This document shows, in pieces, positions 7,365 to 14,949 of a stretch of 28,641 bases of DNA (position 1 is its first letter; each line of letters opens with the position of its first letter). The notes under the pieces were generated by a model. It worked only from the letters and a program-made list of their open reading frames with translations. It was not told the DNA's origin and did not search any database. The stretch spans positions 1 to 28,641 of the forward strand of contig CAZYPH010000018.1 in the NCBI GenBank assembly GCA_964649095.1. Reading direction: 5' to 3'. The position numbers and the translations under genes were made by a program. This DNA is from CAZYPH01 sp964649095. Lineage in GTDB: Bacteria; Bdellovibrionota; UBA1018; UBA923.

Positions 7365-9752
7365 ATGACTCATGCCCAATGGATTTCCATCTCAATACTG
7401 CCGCTTGGCGTGCTAATAGTATCGTCACGTTTTTACTTGGTGTTTCAACGTCGGGGTTCTGACGAAAAAAAACTTTCAGAATTTGAAACCCAACTACTTA
7501 ATATACATAATTCTATATATTTTAGTCACTATTTTATACCCTACTCCGTAGGGCAACAACTGCGCTCGAACTTGCAAACACTGCACAACAAGATTCTCAA
7601 ACTTAACAATTTTTTCTTACGCAGCAGATTAAAAGCCCTTATTCGTAGTGTGAACGAAGCCGAGCTCAGCCTTCACAGCCTACGCGATCGCTCGAATAAA
7701 ATATTCATTCATCGAGAGATACAAAGGGCTCATAATTTATTTTTTACCCCTACTGGTAAAGCTATACTTACAGAAGCACAAATGCATGCCGCTATTGCCG
7801 ATGACAATCGTACTCTAATCGTCGCCGGGGCTGGCTCCGGTAAAACAACAGTACTGGATTACAAAGTGCGTTACCTCGTGCACCACAAACACATCGACCC
7901 CAGTCGCATTCTTCTACTCAGTTTTTCGCGTAAGTCAGCTTCAGATTTGAATAATAAAATCGCAAGTCACATACCTGGCGTTACCGCGCGAACCCTACAT
8001 AGTTTTGCCTCTAGTATTCTCGGATCAACCACACACACATTTTTTGACACCAACAAAAAAGACTACGAAGCAGCCATTATTAAGGCCCTTGCCAAGACTT
8101 TTCAGAATAGAAAGGCGTTAAGGTACTTCAATGATTTCTACGAAAACCATTTTTCTGAACTCAAGCCACTACTCTTTTATAACGACATCAAAGAACTTAA
8201 GAATGATCTTAGAAAGCTTAATAGCGGGCTTATCAACACGCCTGACCAATTTGCAGAGATCAAACCCAAACGGGCACTAAAAACATTACGTGGCGAATAC
8301 GTTAGAAGCATAGAAGAACGTTATATAGCAGATTTTTTATATCTTCATGACATCAATTACGTTTACGAATGTCGCTACCCATTTATCGATAGCCCATACT
8401 ATCCTGATTTTTATTTGCCCGACTTTGATATCTATTGGGAACACTTCGCACTATCTAAGACAGGCGAGGCGCCTCCGTTTTTTGACAGTCCTGAAAAATA
8501 TCTTTTGGGCATACAATGGAAACGACATTTGCACCGTGAGCAGCGCACCTATCTTATTGAAAGCTATAGCCACGCCATTAATTACGGCAACACAGCAGCC
8601 TACTTATCACAACTACTTCGAAAAAACGGCGTTACTGTAAACAAGCAACTCGACGGTGACATAGCGTACACAAAACTCTCCCAGGGTTTCTGCGAACTCT
8701 TCGCAAAATTCTATCGCACCTTCAAACTTTCAGGGCTTTCAATAGGCGACTTAAAACGACGTTATCCCGAACAACGCTACCGTTCATTTCTAAAACTATT
8801 TTGTTATTTTCTAGAAAACATCGAAACCATTTACGCTGAAACAGAGAAAATTAGTTTTGATGACCTACTACTCAAAGCCACAGAAAAGATTCGCTCAGAC
8901 TCTATATGTAATTTTGATTATATAATAGTAGACGAATTTCAAGACACCTCGCGGCTTGCGCTAAATTTAATCGAGGCTCTTATGGCGGCTAATCCAAACT
9001 GCCACATGACTTCTGTTGGCGACGACTGGCAGTCTATTTATGGTTTTAACGGCAGCGACGTTACGATACTTTCTACTTACGACAAATGCCACGCTGGAAG
9101 CCTGACACTAGAATTAAACGATAACTTTCGATCTCACTCAAATATCGTCGAGTTAGGAAAACAGTTTATCAGTAAAAACCCCCATCAGCGTTCCAAGAAT
9201 GTAGTTTCTAAAAACCCGCAATATAAAACATCACAAATTGATTTCTTTGAACTCGAACACATGCAAAAGACGATCTCCAGTATCCCCGACGACGAATCAA
9301 TTTTTGTTCTCTATCGCTACAACGACGACGCGTTCGTCGCTCAAAGCATGTTGCAAAACTATTTCTATTTAAACGACGCTAAACAACCAATGAAACGCCG
9401 CGACTGCAAAAAAAATATTTCCATGATGACCATCCACGCTTCAAAGGGCCTTGAGGCGCAGCATGTGTTTGTGCTGTTTCCAACCGGTACACAGCGCATA
9501 TTCCCGTCCGAGACGACCGATCATTTTATTTTTAACATGTTAAAAACCAACCACGATGACTACCCCTTCGCTGAAGAACGTCGGCTCATGTATGTGGCCA
9601 TTACAAGAGCCAAACAGAACCTCTATTTCGTGTCACAGACACGCGACCCAAACTCAATCTTCTGGTCTGAGCTGAAGACTCTTACACAACAAATCATAGC
9701 CCCGCACGACCTACGCACCAAACGTCGCTTTGCCCCGTATCTGAACACGTAA
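7365..9752 (+). CDS. UvrD/Rep-superfamily helicase, helicase IV (HelD)-like, with nuclease-like insert
   Basis: This is a 795-residue superfamily 1 helicase. The motifs are Walker A GAGSGKTT (155-162), motif Ia around ILLLSFSRKSA (182-192), motif II VDEFQD (522-527), GDDWQSIYGFNGSD (552-565), the TIHASKG and EERRLMYVAITRA segments, and a C-terminal SF1 core. The DDWQ and NDNFRSHS segments resemble E. coli helicase IV. Two things differ from that enzyme. Residues 6-27 form a hydrophobic helix followed by basic residues, a likely membrane anchor. Between motifs Ia and II (about 316-425) is a domain with SIEERYIADFL, YYPDFYLPD, DIYWEHF and TYLIES, in the order of a PD-(D/E)xK nuclease core. A role in DNA repair or foreign-DNA processing is inference. 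It is transcribed divergently from the TPR-barrel operon and has no partner gene. Confidence 0.92.
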   Translation: MTHAQWISISILPLGVLIVSSRFYLVFQRRGSDEKKLSEFETQLLNIHNSIYFSHYFIPYSVGQQLRSNLQTLHNKILKLNNFFLRSRLKALIRSVNEAELSLHSLRDRSNKIFIHREIQRAHNLFFTPTGKAILTEAQMHAAIADDNRTLIVAGAGSGKTTVLDYKVRYLVHHKHIDPSRILLLSFSRKSASDLNNKIASHIPGVTARTLHSFASSILGSTTHTFFDTNKKDYEAAIIKALAKTFQNRKALRYFNDFYENHFSELKPLLFYNDIKELKNDLRKLNSGLINTPDQFAEIKPKRALKTLRGEYVRSIEERYIADFLYLHDINYVYECRYPFIDSPYYPDFYLPDFDIYWEHFALSKTGEAPPFFDSPEKYLLGIQWKRHLHREQRTYLIESYSHAINYGNTAAYLSQLLRKNGVTVNKQLDGDIAYTKLSQGFCELFAKFYRTFKLSGLSIGDLKRRYPEQRYRSFLKLFCYFLENIETIYAETEKISFDDLLLKATEKIRSDSICNFDYIIVDEFQDTSRLALNLIEALMAANPNCHMTSVGDDWQSIYGFNGSDVTILSTYDKCHAGSLTLELNDNFRSHSNIVELGKQFISKNPHQRSKNVVSKNPQYKTSQIDFFELEHMQKTISSIPDDESIFVLYRYNDDAFVAQSMLQNYFYLNDAKQPMKRRDCKKNISMMTIHASKGLEAQHVFVLFPTGTQRIFPSETTDHFIFNMLKTNHDDYPFAEERRLMYVAITRAKQNLYFVSQTRDPNSIFWSELKTLTQQIIAPHDLRTKRRFAPYLNT

Positions 9753-9866
9753 AACGCTCACGTGACATACTACGGTCTATCCTTAGCCCGCACCACTTTC
9801 CTAAAGCAAAACGGAACGGGTTGAGGTACAAGTGGCACATAAAAAACGTTAATAGAGGTCAATTTT

Positions 9867-10889
9867 ATGTCGAATACACCATTTCCGATTCTCGAGTTTT
9901 TATTAAAAAACTACAAAAACTTTAACGCTCGAGCCACGCGTGATGCGTTTCTAGGCTACTGGCGCCACGTTGAAGGCGGCGGCAAAATGTTCTGGTCGGT
10001 AGCTGGTGCCATGTCGTCAGCGCAACTGGGTATTACGCTGGCCCCTGCGATTCGAGCAGGCTTGATTCATGGTTTATCGGTAACGGGCGCCAATCTTGAA
10101 GAATCGCTCTTTCGTTTGGTCGCGCACCATAGTTACAAAGACTTTCCAGACTACCGTTACTTAACCAAAGAAGACGACACTAAGATTTTAGAAAACCGCA
10201 TGCGTCGAGTAACCGACACGAGCATTCCTGAAGACGAAGCGTTTCGTGCCGTTGAAAAAATTATCGTACCGATGTGGATGGATGCTGCAAAAGCAAACAC
10301 GCGGCGCTTTTGGCATGAATACTTTTATGAACTCATTCAGAAAATCGACGCGTCCGCTTTTGAAGGCAACCCGGAAGAGTGCTGGCTCCTTGCGGCTGCA
10401 AAAGCACGTCTACCCATGGTGGTGCCAGGTTATGAAGACTCTACGTTTGGAAATATTTTTGCTGGTTACGTCAAAACTGGAGAGTGTAGTGCGCTGTCAG
10501 CAAAATCGGGCATCGAGTACATGGCAAATTTTTACGATCAGTACCAAGAGCTTTCTTCGGGCACGGGCATTGGATTTTTTCAAATCGGTGGTGGTATTGC
10601 GGGTGATTTCCCTATTTGCGTGGTGCCTTCGATTAAGTACGATCTTGGTAAACCCGTAAAACCTTGGGCGTACTTCTGTCAGATTTCAGACTCTACGACA
10701 TCGTACGGCTCGTACTCTGGCGCAACACCGAATGAGAAAATCACGTGGGATAAACTGACAAAAGACACCCCAATGTTTGTCATCGAATCCGATGCGACCG
10801 TGGTGGTGCCTTTGATTCTAAGTGCCCTGCTAGAAGCCAAAACCAACCCTACTGAGGCCAATGCACTTATTAAGAAGTATTCGAAGTAA
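9867..10889 (+). CDS. Deoxyhypusine synthase-like protein
   Basis: This 340-residue protein of the deoxyhypusine synthase fold uses NAD and spermidine-type substrates. The visible marks are the N-terminal MFWSVAGAMSSAQLG (41-55), the Gly-rich SSGTGIGFFQIGGGIAGDFP (230-249), which is the NAD/substrate-site segment, and SGATPNEKITWDKL (284-297), where Lys296 aligns with the catalytic lysine of eukaryotic DHS. The conserved lysine suggests an active aminobutyl transferase. Bacteria lack eIF5A, so homospermidine synthesis or modification of another acceptor is more likely than hypusine formation; several bacterial homologues are annotated this way without proof. The start is supported by AGAGGT 8 bases upstream. 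It is monocistronic, with a plausible hairpin terminator at 10922-10950. Confidence 0.93.
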   Translation: MSNTPFPILEFLLKNYKNFNARATRDAFLGYWRHVEGGGKMFWSVAGAMSSAQLGITLAPAIRAGLIHGLSVTGANLEESLFRLVAHHSYKDFPDYRYLTKEDDTKILENRMRRVTDTSIPEDEAFRAVEKIIVPMWMDAAKANTRRFWHEYFYELIQKIDASAFEGNPEECWLLAAAKARLPMVVPGYEDSTFGNIFAGYVKTGECSALSAKSGIEYMANFYDQYQELSSGTGIGFFQIGGGIAGDFPICVVPSIKYDLGKPVKPWAYFCQISDSTTSYGSYSGATPNEKITWDKLTKDTPMFVIESDATVVVPLILSALLEAKTNPTEANALIKKYSK

Positions 10890-10921
10890 ATAAAAATAGT
10901 TGTTAAATAATATCGATTGAG

Positions 10922-10950
10922 GGCGTTTTTTTTTTAAAAAACTAAACGCC
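10922..10950 (+). terminator. Hairpin between the convergent DHS-like and TonB-like genes
   Basis: GGCGTTT pairs with AAACGCC across a T/A-rich loop. The stem overlaps the stop codon of the TonB-like gene. There is no uninterrupted T-tract after the right arm (it reads TTTAATTT), so the efficiency is uncertain. Confidence 0.4.
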
Positions 10951-11889
10951 TTTAATTTCTTCATTAACTCCAACCAAACCCAGACTATCGTAATATTCCA
11001 ACGCATCTTTTTCGGCTTCTAGTTTCATACGATAGGTTGAACTGACTTGCTGCTCGACAGCGCCTGCCGCACGTATAGCTAGACAGAACACATCAGGAAT
11101 CACCCCTGTTGGGTGCGGCAACCAACAGGGGTGTACGTAACGACGCCGGAGTATAGAATACGTACCATCATCGCCCTTTGAGACTGAATTTACGGTCTTC
11201 ACTCCGTGTGAAATCACAAAGTCTGCTCGAAAATGCTGACTTCTAAACTGATTCTTGGCTAATCGACTAGCGTCTGACAAATACCATCCCGGTAGCGCCT
11301 TTCGAACAGCTCGAACAAATAACCCACGAATAGAACGATTGCTGCCTTGAATTCTACTTCTAGTCTCCTCAACGTTCCCATTGCTATCAAAATACAAATC
11401 TAACAACGCCGTACCTTGGATACCGTCTTTTACTAACAGAGTTGGATAATCTAACTGAACATGAATACGTTCCGCCAAAATATCGAAGACTTTAAAAACC
11501 TTCGGGTCTGTATATATTAAATCACTTATATATGCATCCGGCACACTGCCGTTAGATGTCGTACTATTACCCGAAACAACGTCTCGCCCTGCTACGACAT
11601 GCGAACCAGTTCCCCAGGCATGGTCTTTGATAAATCCTGGCCTCAAATCCACATTTGTCTTAGGAGTCGATCGTTTTACAACTGACTTAGCAGGCCTGTT
11701 TCCCGCCATTTTGTGCTTATTTTTATCCCCTGCTGGGAGATTCTTCTCTAACTCCAATGTTACTGGAGTTGGCACTGCATATTTGCTCGACTCAGGTCTT
11801 CCGACTAATACAAGCCCCAACACCAGTGAGTGGAGCACAAGTGAAACAACTAACGGGCGGAATAATCGTATGTTAGATATCGCCTGCAC
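10942..11889 (-). CDS. TonB-like energy-transducer protein
   Basis: This 315-residue protein begins with a GTG that immediately follows the hldD stop codon (TAG-GTG), with TTGGAGG about 9 bases upstream as a strong ribosome binding site. Residues 11-30 form an inner-membrane helix containing SLVLH, in the style of the Ser/His anchor motif of TonB and TolA. Residues 35-115 are a Pro/Lys/Ser-rich periplasmic stretch. Around 140-200 (HVQLDYPTLLVKDGIQG, LDLYFDSNG, FVRAVRKALPG) is a TonB C-terminal-type domain. About 110 residues follow with two cysteines, longer than usual. No exbB/exbD or receptor is present. TonB-like proteins couple the proton gradient to outer-membrane transport; the substrate is unknown. 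Cotranscription with hldD may be only positional. Confidence 0.75.
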   Translation of the reverse strand: MQAISNIRLFRPLVVSLVLHSLVLGLVLVGRPESSKYAVPTPVTLELEKNLPAGDKNKHKMAGNRPAKSVVKRSTPKTNVDLRPGFIKDHAWGTGSHVVAGRDVVSGNSTTSNGSVPDAYISDLIYTDPKVFKVFDILAERIHVQLDYPTLLVKDGIQGTALLDLYFDSNGNVEETRSRIQGSNRSIRGLFVRAVRKALPGWYLSDASRLAKNQFRSQHFRADFVISHGVKTVNSVSKGDDGTYSILRRRYVHPCWLPHPTGVIPDVFCLAIRAAGAVEQQVSSTYRMKLEAEKDALEYYDSLGLVGVNEEIKGV

Positions 11890-12861
11890 CTAACGCGCCT
11901 CCAAAAGCCTACCCACATAACGCTCGACACCCGCCTCTAAACTAGTAAATGTTTTTGAATAACCTACCCGACGAAGTTTTTCCATGCGTGCTTCGGTAAA
12001 GTACTGGTACTTGTCGCGGATCTCGATGGGCATATCAATAAATTCAATTTGCTGTTGTCGAGACAAGGCCTTAAACACCGCCTGAGCAAGCGCTAAATAC
12101 GTCTGCGCCGTGCCCGTACCTAAATTAAAGATGCCTTTTTGAATGGGTGATTCGAGCGCAAAAAACAAAACGTCCACAACATCGTCGACAAAAACAAAAT
12201 CGCGTTTTTGCTCGCCGTGCACAATGCCGTCTTTATGGCTCTTGAACAGGCGCACTTTTCCCGTTGTTTGAATCTGATCAAAGGCATGCAACACCACACT
12301 GGCCATTTTTGTTTTGTGGCGTTCGCCAAAACCATACACATTAAAAAATTTAAACCCGGCCCACGTCGGTGGCGTTTGACCAGAACGTGTCTGCTCTAAA
12401 GCCCAAATATCAAAATCCTGTTTCGATTGACCGTACGGATTGAGGGGGTTTAATGCCGTAATGCGCGATTCGTCGTCGTCATACCCCAAGGCACCGTCGC
12501 CATACGTGGCTGCACTGCTGGCATAAACAAACGGAATTTTATGCGTTGCCGCGTAAGCCCAAAGTTTTTTCGAATACTCTAAATTCATTTTATTGAGATA
12601 ATCGACATCAAACTCTGTCGTGTCAGTACAAGCTCCCAGATGCATGATGCCATCGAGCTTTGGCTGCTTTGTCTCTAACCATTCAAACAGGGTAGAGCGG
12701 TCGACAAGCTCCCCGAATGCCACACCTTGATGTTCCGTTCGCTCGATAAAATAATTCGGATCATCTACTGAAATCACACGAATCGCCTCGCGATTACAAC
12801 GTTCCACAAATCGTGCCCCAACAAAACCGGCAGCACCTGTAACCAAAATATTTTTTGACAT
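11890..12861 (-). CDS. hldD: ADP-L-glycero-D-manno-heptose 6-epimerase
   Basis: HldD converts ADP-D-glycero- to ADP-L-glycero-D-manno-heptose in the cytoplasm, the last step in making heptose for the lipopolysaccharide inner core. The sequence shows the NAD(P)-binding VTGAAGFVGARF at the N-terminus, MHLGACTDTTE, the SSAATYG serine segment, NPYGQSKQ with the catalytic Tyr/Lys pair (YxxxK), and FNVYGFGERHK, all as in the family. I chose ATG 12861 (MSKNILVTG) because GGGAGA lies 7 bases upstream and family members start there; the upstream GTG-type start at 12876 would only add five residues. The length (323) is normal. The stop codon directly adjoins the GTG of the TonB-like gene, so the two are one operon. 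Confidence 0.95.
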   Translation of the reverse strand: MSKNILVTGAAGFVGARFVERCNREAIRVISVDDPNYFIERTEHQGVAFGELVDRSTLFEWLETKQPKLDGIMHLGACTDTTEFDVDYLNKMNLEYSKKLWAYAATHKIPFVYASSAATYGDGALGYDDDESRITALNPLNPYGQSKQDFDIWALEQTRSGQTPPTWAGFKFFNVYGFGERHKTKMASVVLHAFDQIQTTGKVRLFKSHKDGIVHGEQKRDFVFVDDVVDVLFFALESPIQKGIFNLGTGTAQTYLALAQAVFKALSRQQQIEFIDMPIEIRDKYQYFTEARMEKLRRVGYSKTFTSLEAGVERYVGRLLEAR

Positions 12862-12987
12862 AAGAACGTCTCCCATGCGGCTAAAAAGTCAGTTTTCCCA
12901 GTCGTTAAACAACAATAGGCACAGTAAATAATTGTTATTTTTCCTGCAACTTCTTGTTCCAGAAGGGAACCGGCCAACAGATAATGG

Positions 12988-13509
12988 CTAGTGCTTGACG
13001 AAACCGGGACACGTATTTACCCATGCGGAGTTATTGCCAACGCATTTTTTTGAGCCGCAAATGGAGTCCAGGGTTAAAGTTTCGTAAGCAATTCGATGAG
13101 TGCCTAGAGATCCAAATTGCACAAATCGCTCGCGATCTCGGAGGGCCCCGAGACTCTTTTTCTTCAGACTGTCTCGAACGCAAAGCCTCACTTTTGACTC
13201 CGATCCCAGTAATTTTTCAATCGCTAGCATTTGTTCATGGCAAGAATCTTTGTCCTGATTGATCGGATGTATAATCTCTAGGGCATTATTGTTTTCATCG
13301 AGAACATGCATGACGTATTGATGCCGCCATTGATTCTCGGCCTCAGCTTTAAGAAAGAGGCACTCCTGTCGCACTCGACTTGAGCTTACCTCGATGACAT
13401 GAAGGTCATCTACGCTTGTGTGAAACGTCTTGAGTTCAAAACTCCTGGTAGACTGACAAGCGCAAATGAAAATACAGAGCAAGATCAAGCTACTTTTTAA
13501 GTTCAGCAT
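12988..13509 (-). CDS. Small Cys-rich lipoprotein, possible immunity partner of the transglycosylase
   Basis: This 173-residue protein has a lipoprotein signal (SSLILLCIFICAC, Cys18 likely lipidated). The mature part has six further cysteines (RQEC, DSCHE, RLC, ICGSKKC, NTC), an even number that suits three periplasmic disulfides. I recognise no domain. Its ATG lies inside the end of the transglycosylase gene (20-base overlap) with GGGAAG just upstream, so the two are translationally coupled. A periplasmic lipoprotein coupled to a peptidoglycan-cleaving enzyme could be its inhibitor, immunity protein or partner. That is inference from gene order and topology, without homology support. Confidence 0.75.
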   Translation of the reverse strand: MLNLKSSLILLCIFICACQSTRSFELKTFHTSVDDLHVIEVSSSRVRQECLFLKAEAENQWRHQYVMHVLDENNNALEIIHPINQDKDSCHEQMLAIEKLLGSESKVRLCVRDSLKKKSLGALRDRERFVQFGSLGTHRIAYETLTLDSICGSKKCVGNNSAWVNTCPGFVKH

Positions 13510-14161
13510 AAGCTTCCCGGTATTTTTTCAGGCCTGCCTTCTTATAGTCGGAGTTACTTTTCAGAAGACCTTTGTATTCCAAAATGATCTCTTCATGATC
13601 GGGAGTACGCTTCAGGCGATTCATAGCCGTCGCTCGTTTTCTGAAAAGCCAACGCACACACATCGGAATTGCGATATTCGGATCTTTCAGGTCTTTCTGT
13701 CGAATCTTGTTAAAGATAAAATCTTTGGCCTCACCTTGCGGGTCTTGGAGAATTTTCAGCGTTGGCCTCGTGATCTGCGCGATTCCAAGCGCAATCTTAT
13801 TCTCCGTCGGATCGACCCGGAACCCTGACTCACTGGCGATCAACGCTTTGACCACATCTGGATCGAGCGGGGGATTGGCGTTGAACTTCTTATTAAAATA
13901 ATCTGTCCAAACAGCAATCGCTTCGTCGTACTTATCCGAATTCCTGTATATGCCAAGTTTGCCTAAAGCTGGGTAAACCAATCCCTTCCGATCATACATC
14001 GCAAAAGTTGGCTTGATTTCCTCGGGATCCAAGTATGTGCCTTTGAGACGACGCAAATGCTCGTCAACGATCGTGACTCCATCAGGATTTTTAGAACTGA
14101 TGGGCACATGCCTTGGATGCTCATGAACAGTTGTTAGCCGTTTGCTTGGTTTCTTTGCCAC
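13490..14161 (-). CDS. Lytic transglycosylase (SLT domain) lacking a signal peptide
   Basis: This 223-residue protein has a soluble lytic transglycosylase core: VVKALIASESGF with the catalytic Glu111 of the ES motif, then ALGIAQIT (124-131), a DPNIAIPMCVRWLF helix (160-173) and EYKG (195-198) in the place of the usual AYN-G turn. Such enzymes cleave the MurNAc-GlcNAc bond of peptidoglycan and form 1,6-anhydro ends. The first 95 residues are basic and polar (KKPSKRLTTVHEH...), with no signal peptide or membrane helix. The protein would therefore need another route out, such as phage- or secretion-system-like delivery or cell lysis. The GTG start directly follows an in-frame TAA and has no good ribosome binding site. 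The downstream lipoprotein gene overlaps it by 20 bases. Confidence 0.85.
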   Translation of the reverse strand: MAKKPSKRLTTVHEHPRHVPISSKNPDGVTIVDEHLRRLKGTYLDPEEIKPTFAMYDRKGLVYPALGKLGIYRNSDKYDEAIAVWTDYFNKKFNANPPLDPDVVKALIASESGFRVDPTENKIALGIAQITRPTLKILQDPQGEAKDFIFNKIRQKDLKDPNIAIPMCVRWLFRKRATAMNRLKRTPDHEEIILEYKGLLKSNSDYKKAGLKKYREAYAELKK

Positions 14162-14268
14162 TTATGGAAGAGTAAATAATTGCGATTGATCGAGCAAATT
14201 CCTCATGCGTAGTTGCTTCGTCAAATTCGGGAGTGGGCCGAGACCGCTTTTCCGTCGCTATGGTTTTG

Positions 14269-14298
14269 TTTTTATTTGCTTAGTTTTTATTTGCTTAG
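14269..14298. repeat. Two tandem copies of a 15-nt unit
   Basis: TTTTTATTTGCTTAG occurs twice head to tail between the transglycosylase gene and tRNA-Ser, downstream of the tRNA. No coding role is visible. Confidence 0.9.
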
Positions 14299-14338
14299 TT
14301 TCGATTTCCGGCGCCATCGTCGAAAATCGGTTCTTGAA

Positions 14339-14428
14339 TGGCGGAGAGGGTGGGATTCGAACCCACGATACGGTTTCCCGTATGCCGGTTTTCTAGACCG
14401 GTTCTTTCAACCGCTCAGACACCTCTCC
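14339..14428 (-). tRNA. tRNA-Ser(AGA)
   Basis: On the minus strand the acceptor GGAGAGG pairs with CCTCTCC, followed by discriminator G and an encoded CCA. The anticodon stem CCGGT/ACCGG encloses the loop CTAGAAA, so positions 34-36 are AGA. The long variable arm (ATACGG/CCGTAT) and discriminator G are class II serine features. An A at position 34 is uncommon in bacterial serine tRNAs, where GGA is usual; it would need A-to-I editing to read UCC as well as UCU. Confidence 0.95.
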
Positions 14429-14555
14429 GAAAATTTTGATTTGAAAACAAGGGATAACGAATAACTATTTGATCGACAACAACAAATCTCAACCACCATA
14501 AAAAAACACACGGGCCGATTTGACCAACACCACACCCGCTACCTAAAATTGACCC

Positions 14556-14909
14556 ATGCTAAAACGCCCCGAAGCGATTTCGACCGTTCTACTGCTAATT
14601 CTAAGTAATGTCTTTATGACCTTTGCCTGGTACGGCCATTTGCGTTTTAAACACAAGGCGCTGTGGATCGTCATTTTGGCGTCTTGGGGTATTGCGTTTT
14701 TTGAATACTGCCTGCAAGTTCCGGCGAATCGCATCGGCTCGTCGGCACTTACGGCGTCGCAGCTAAAGGTGCTGCAAGAAGTGATTACCTTTACGGTGTT
14801 CGGCATTTTTTCGGTGCTCTACCTCAAGAGCATTCCCACAGTGAACGACTTTGTGGCCTTTGCATTAATCGTTGTCGCGGTTTTTGTAAGTCTGACGCGA
14901 CCGTTTTAA
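14556..14909 (+). CDS. DUF486 (DMT-superfamily) small membrane protein
   Basis: This 117-residue protein has four predicted transmembrane helices (roughly residues 8-25, 36-52, 74-92 and 97-114). It matches DUF486 proteins at NVFMTFAWYGHL, the WGIAFFEYCLQVPANRIG segment and KVLQEVITFTVFGIFSVLYL. The family belongs to the drug/metabolite transporter superfamily by fold, works presumably as a dimer in the inner membrane, and has no established substrate. The length is normal. The ATG has no obvious Shine-Dalgarno. It is a single gene next to tRNA-Ser and convergent with the outer-membrane barrel gene. Confidence 0.92.
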   Translation: MLKRPEAISTVLLLILSNVFMTFAWYGHLRFKHKALWIVILASWGIAFFEYCLQVPANRIGSSALTASQLKVLQEVITFTVFGIFSVLYLKSIPTVNDFVAFALIVVAVFVSLTRPF

Positions 14910-14949
14910 TTTAAAACCACAAAGTCTACACCACTGTCAGTATCCGGCT

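Noticed and set aside
14205..14464. Plus-strand reading frames over the tRNA-Ser gene
   Set aside because: They are translations of the tRNA complement and flanks (the familiar GGEGGIRTHDT-type artefact) and not a protein gene.
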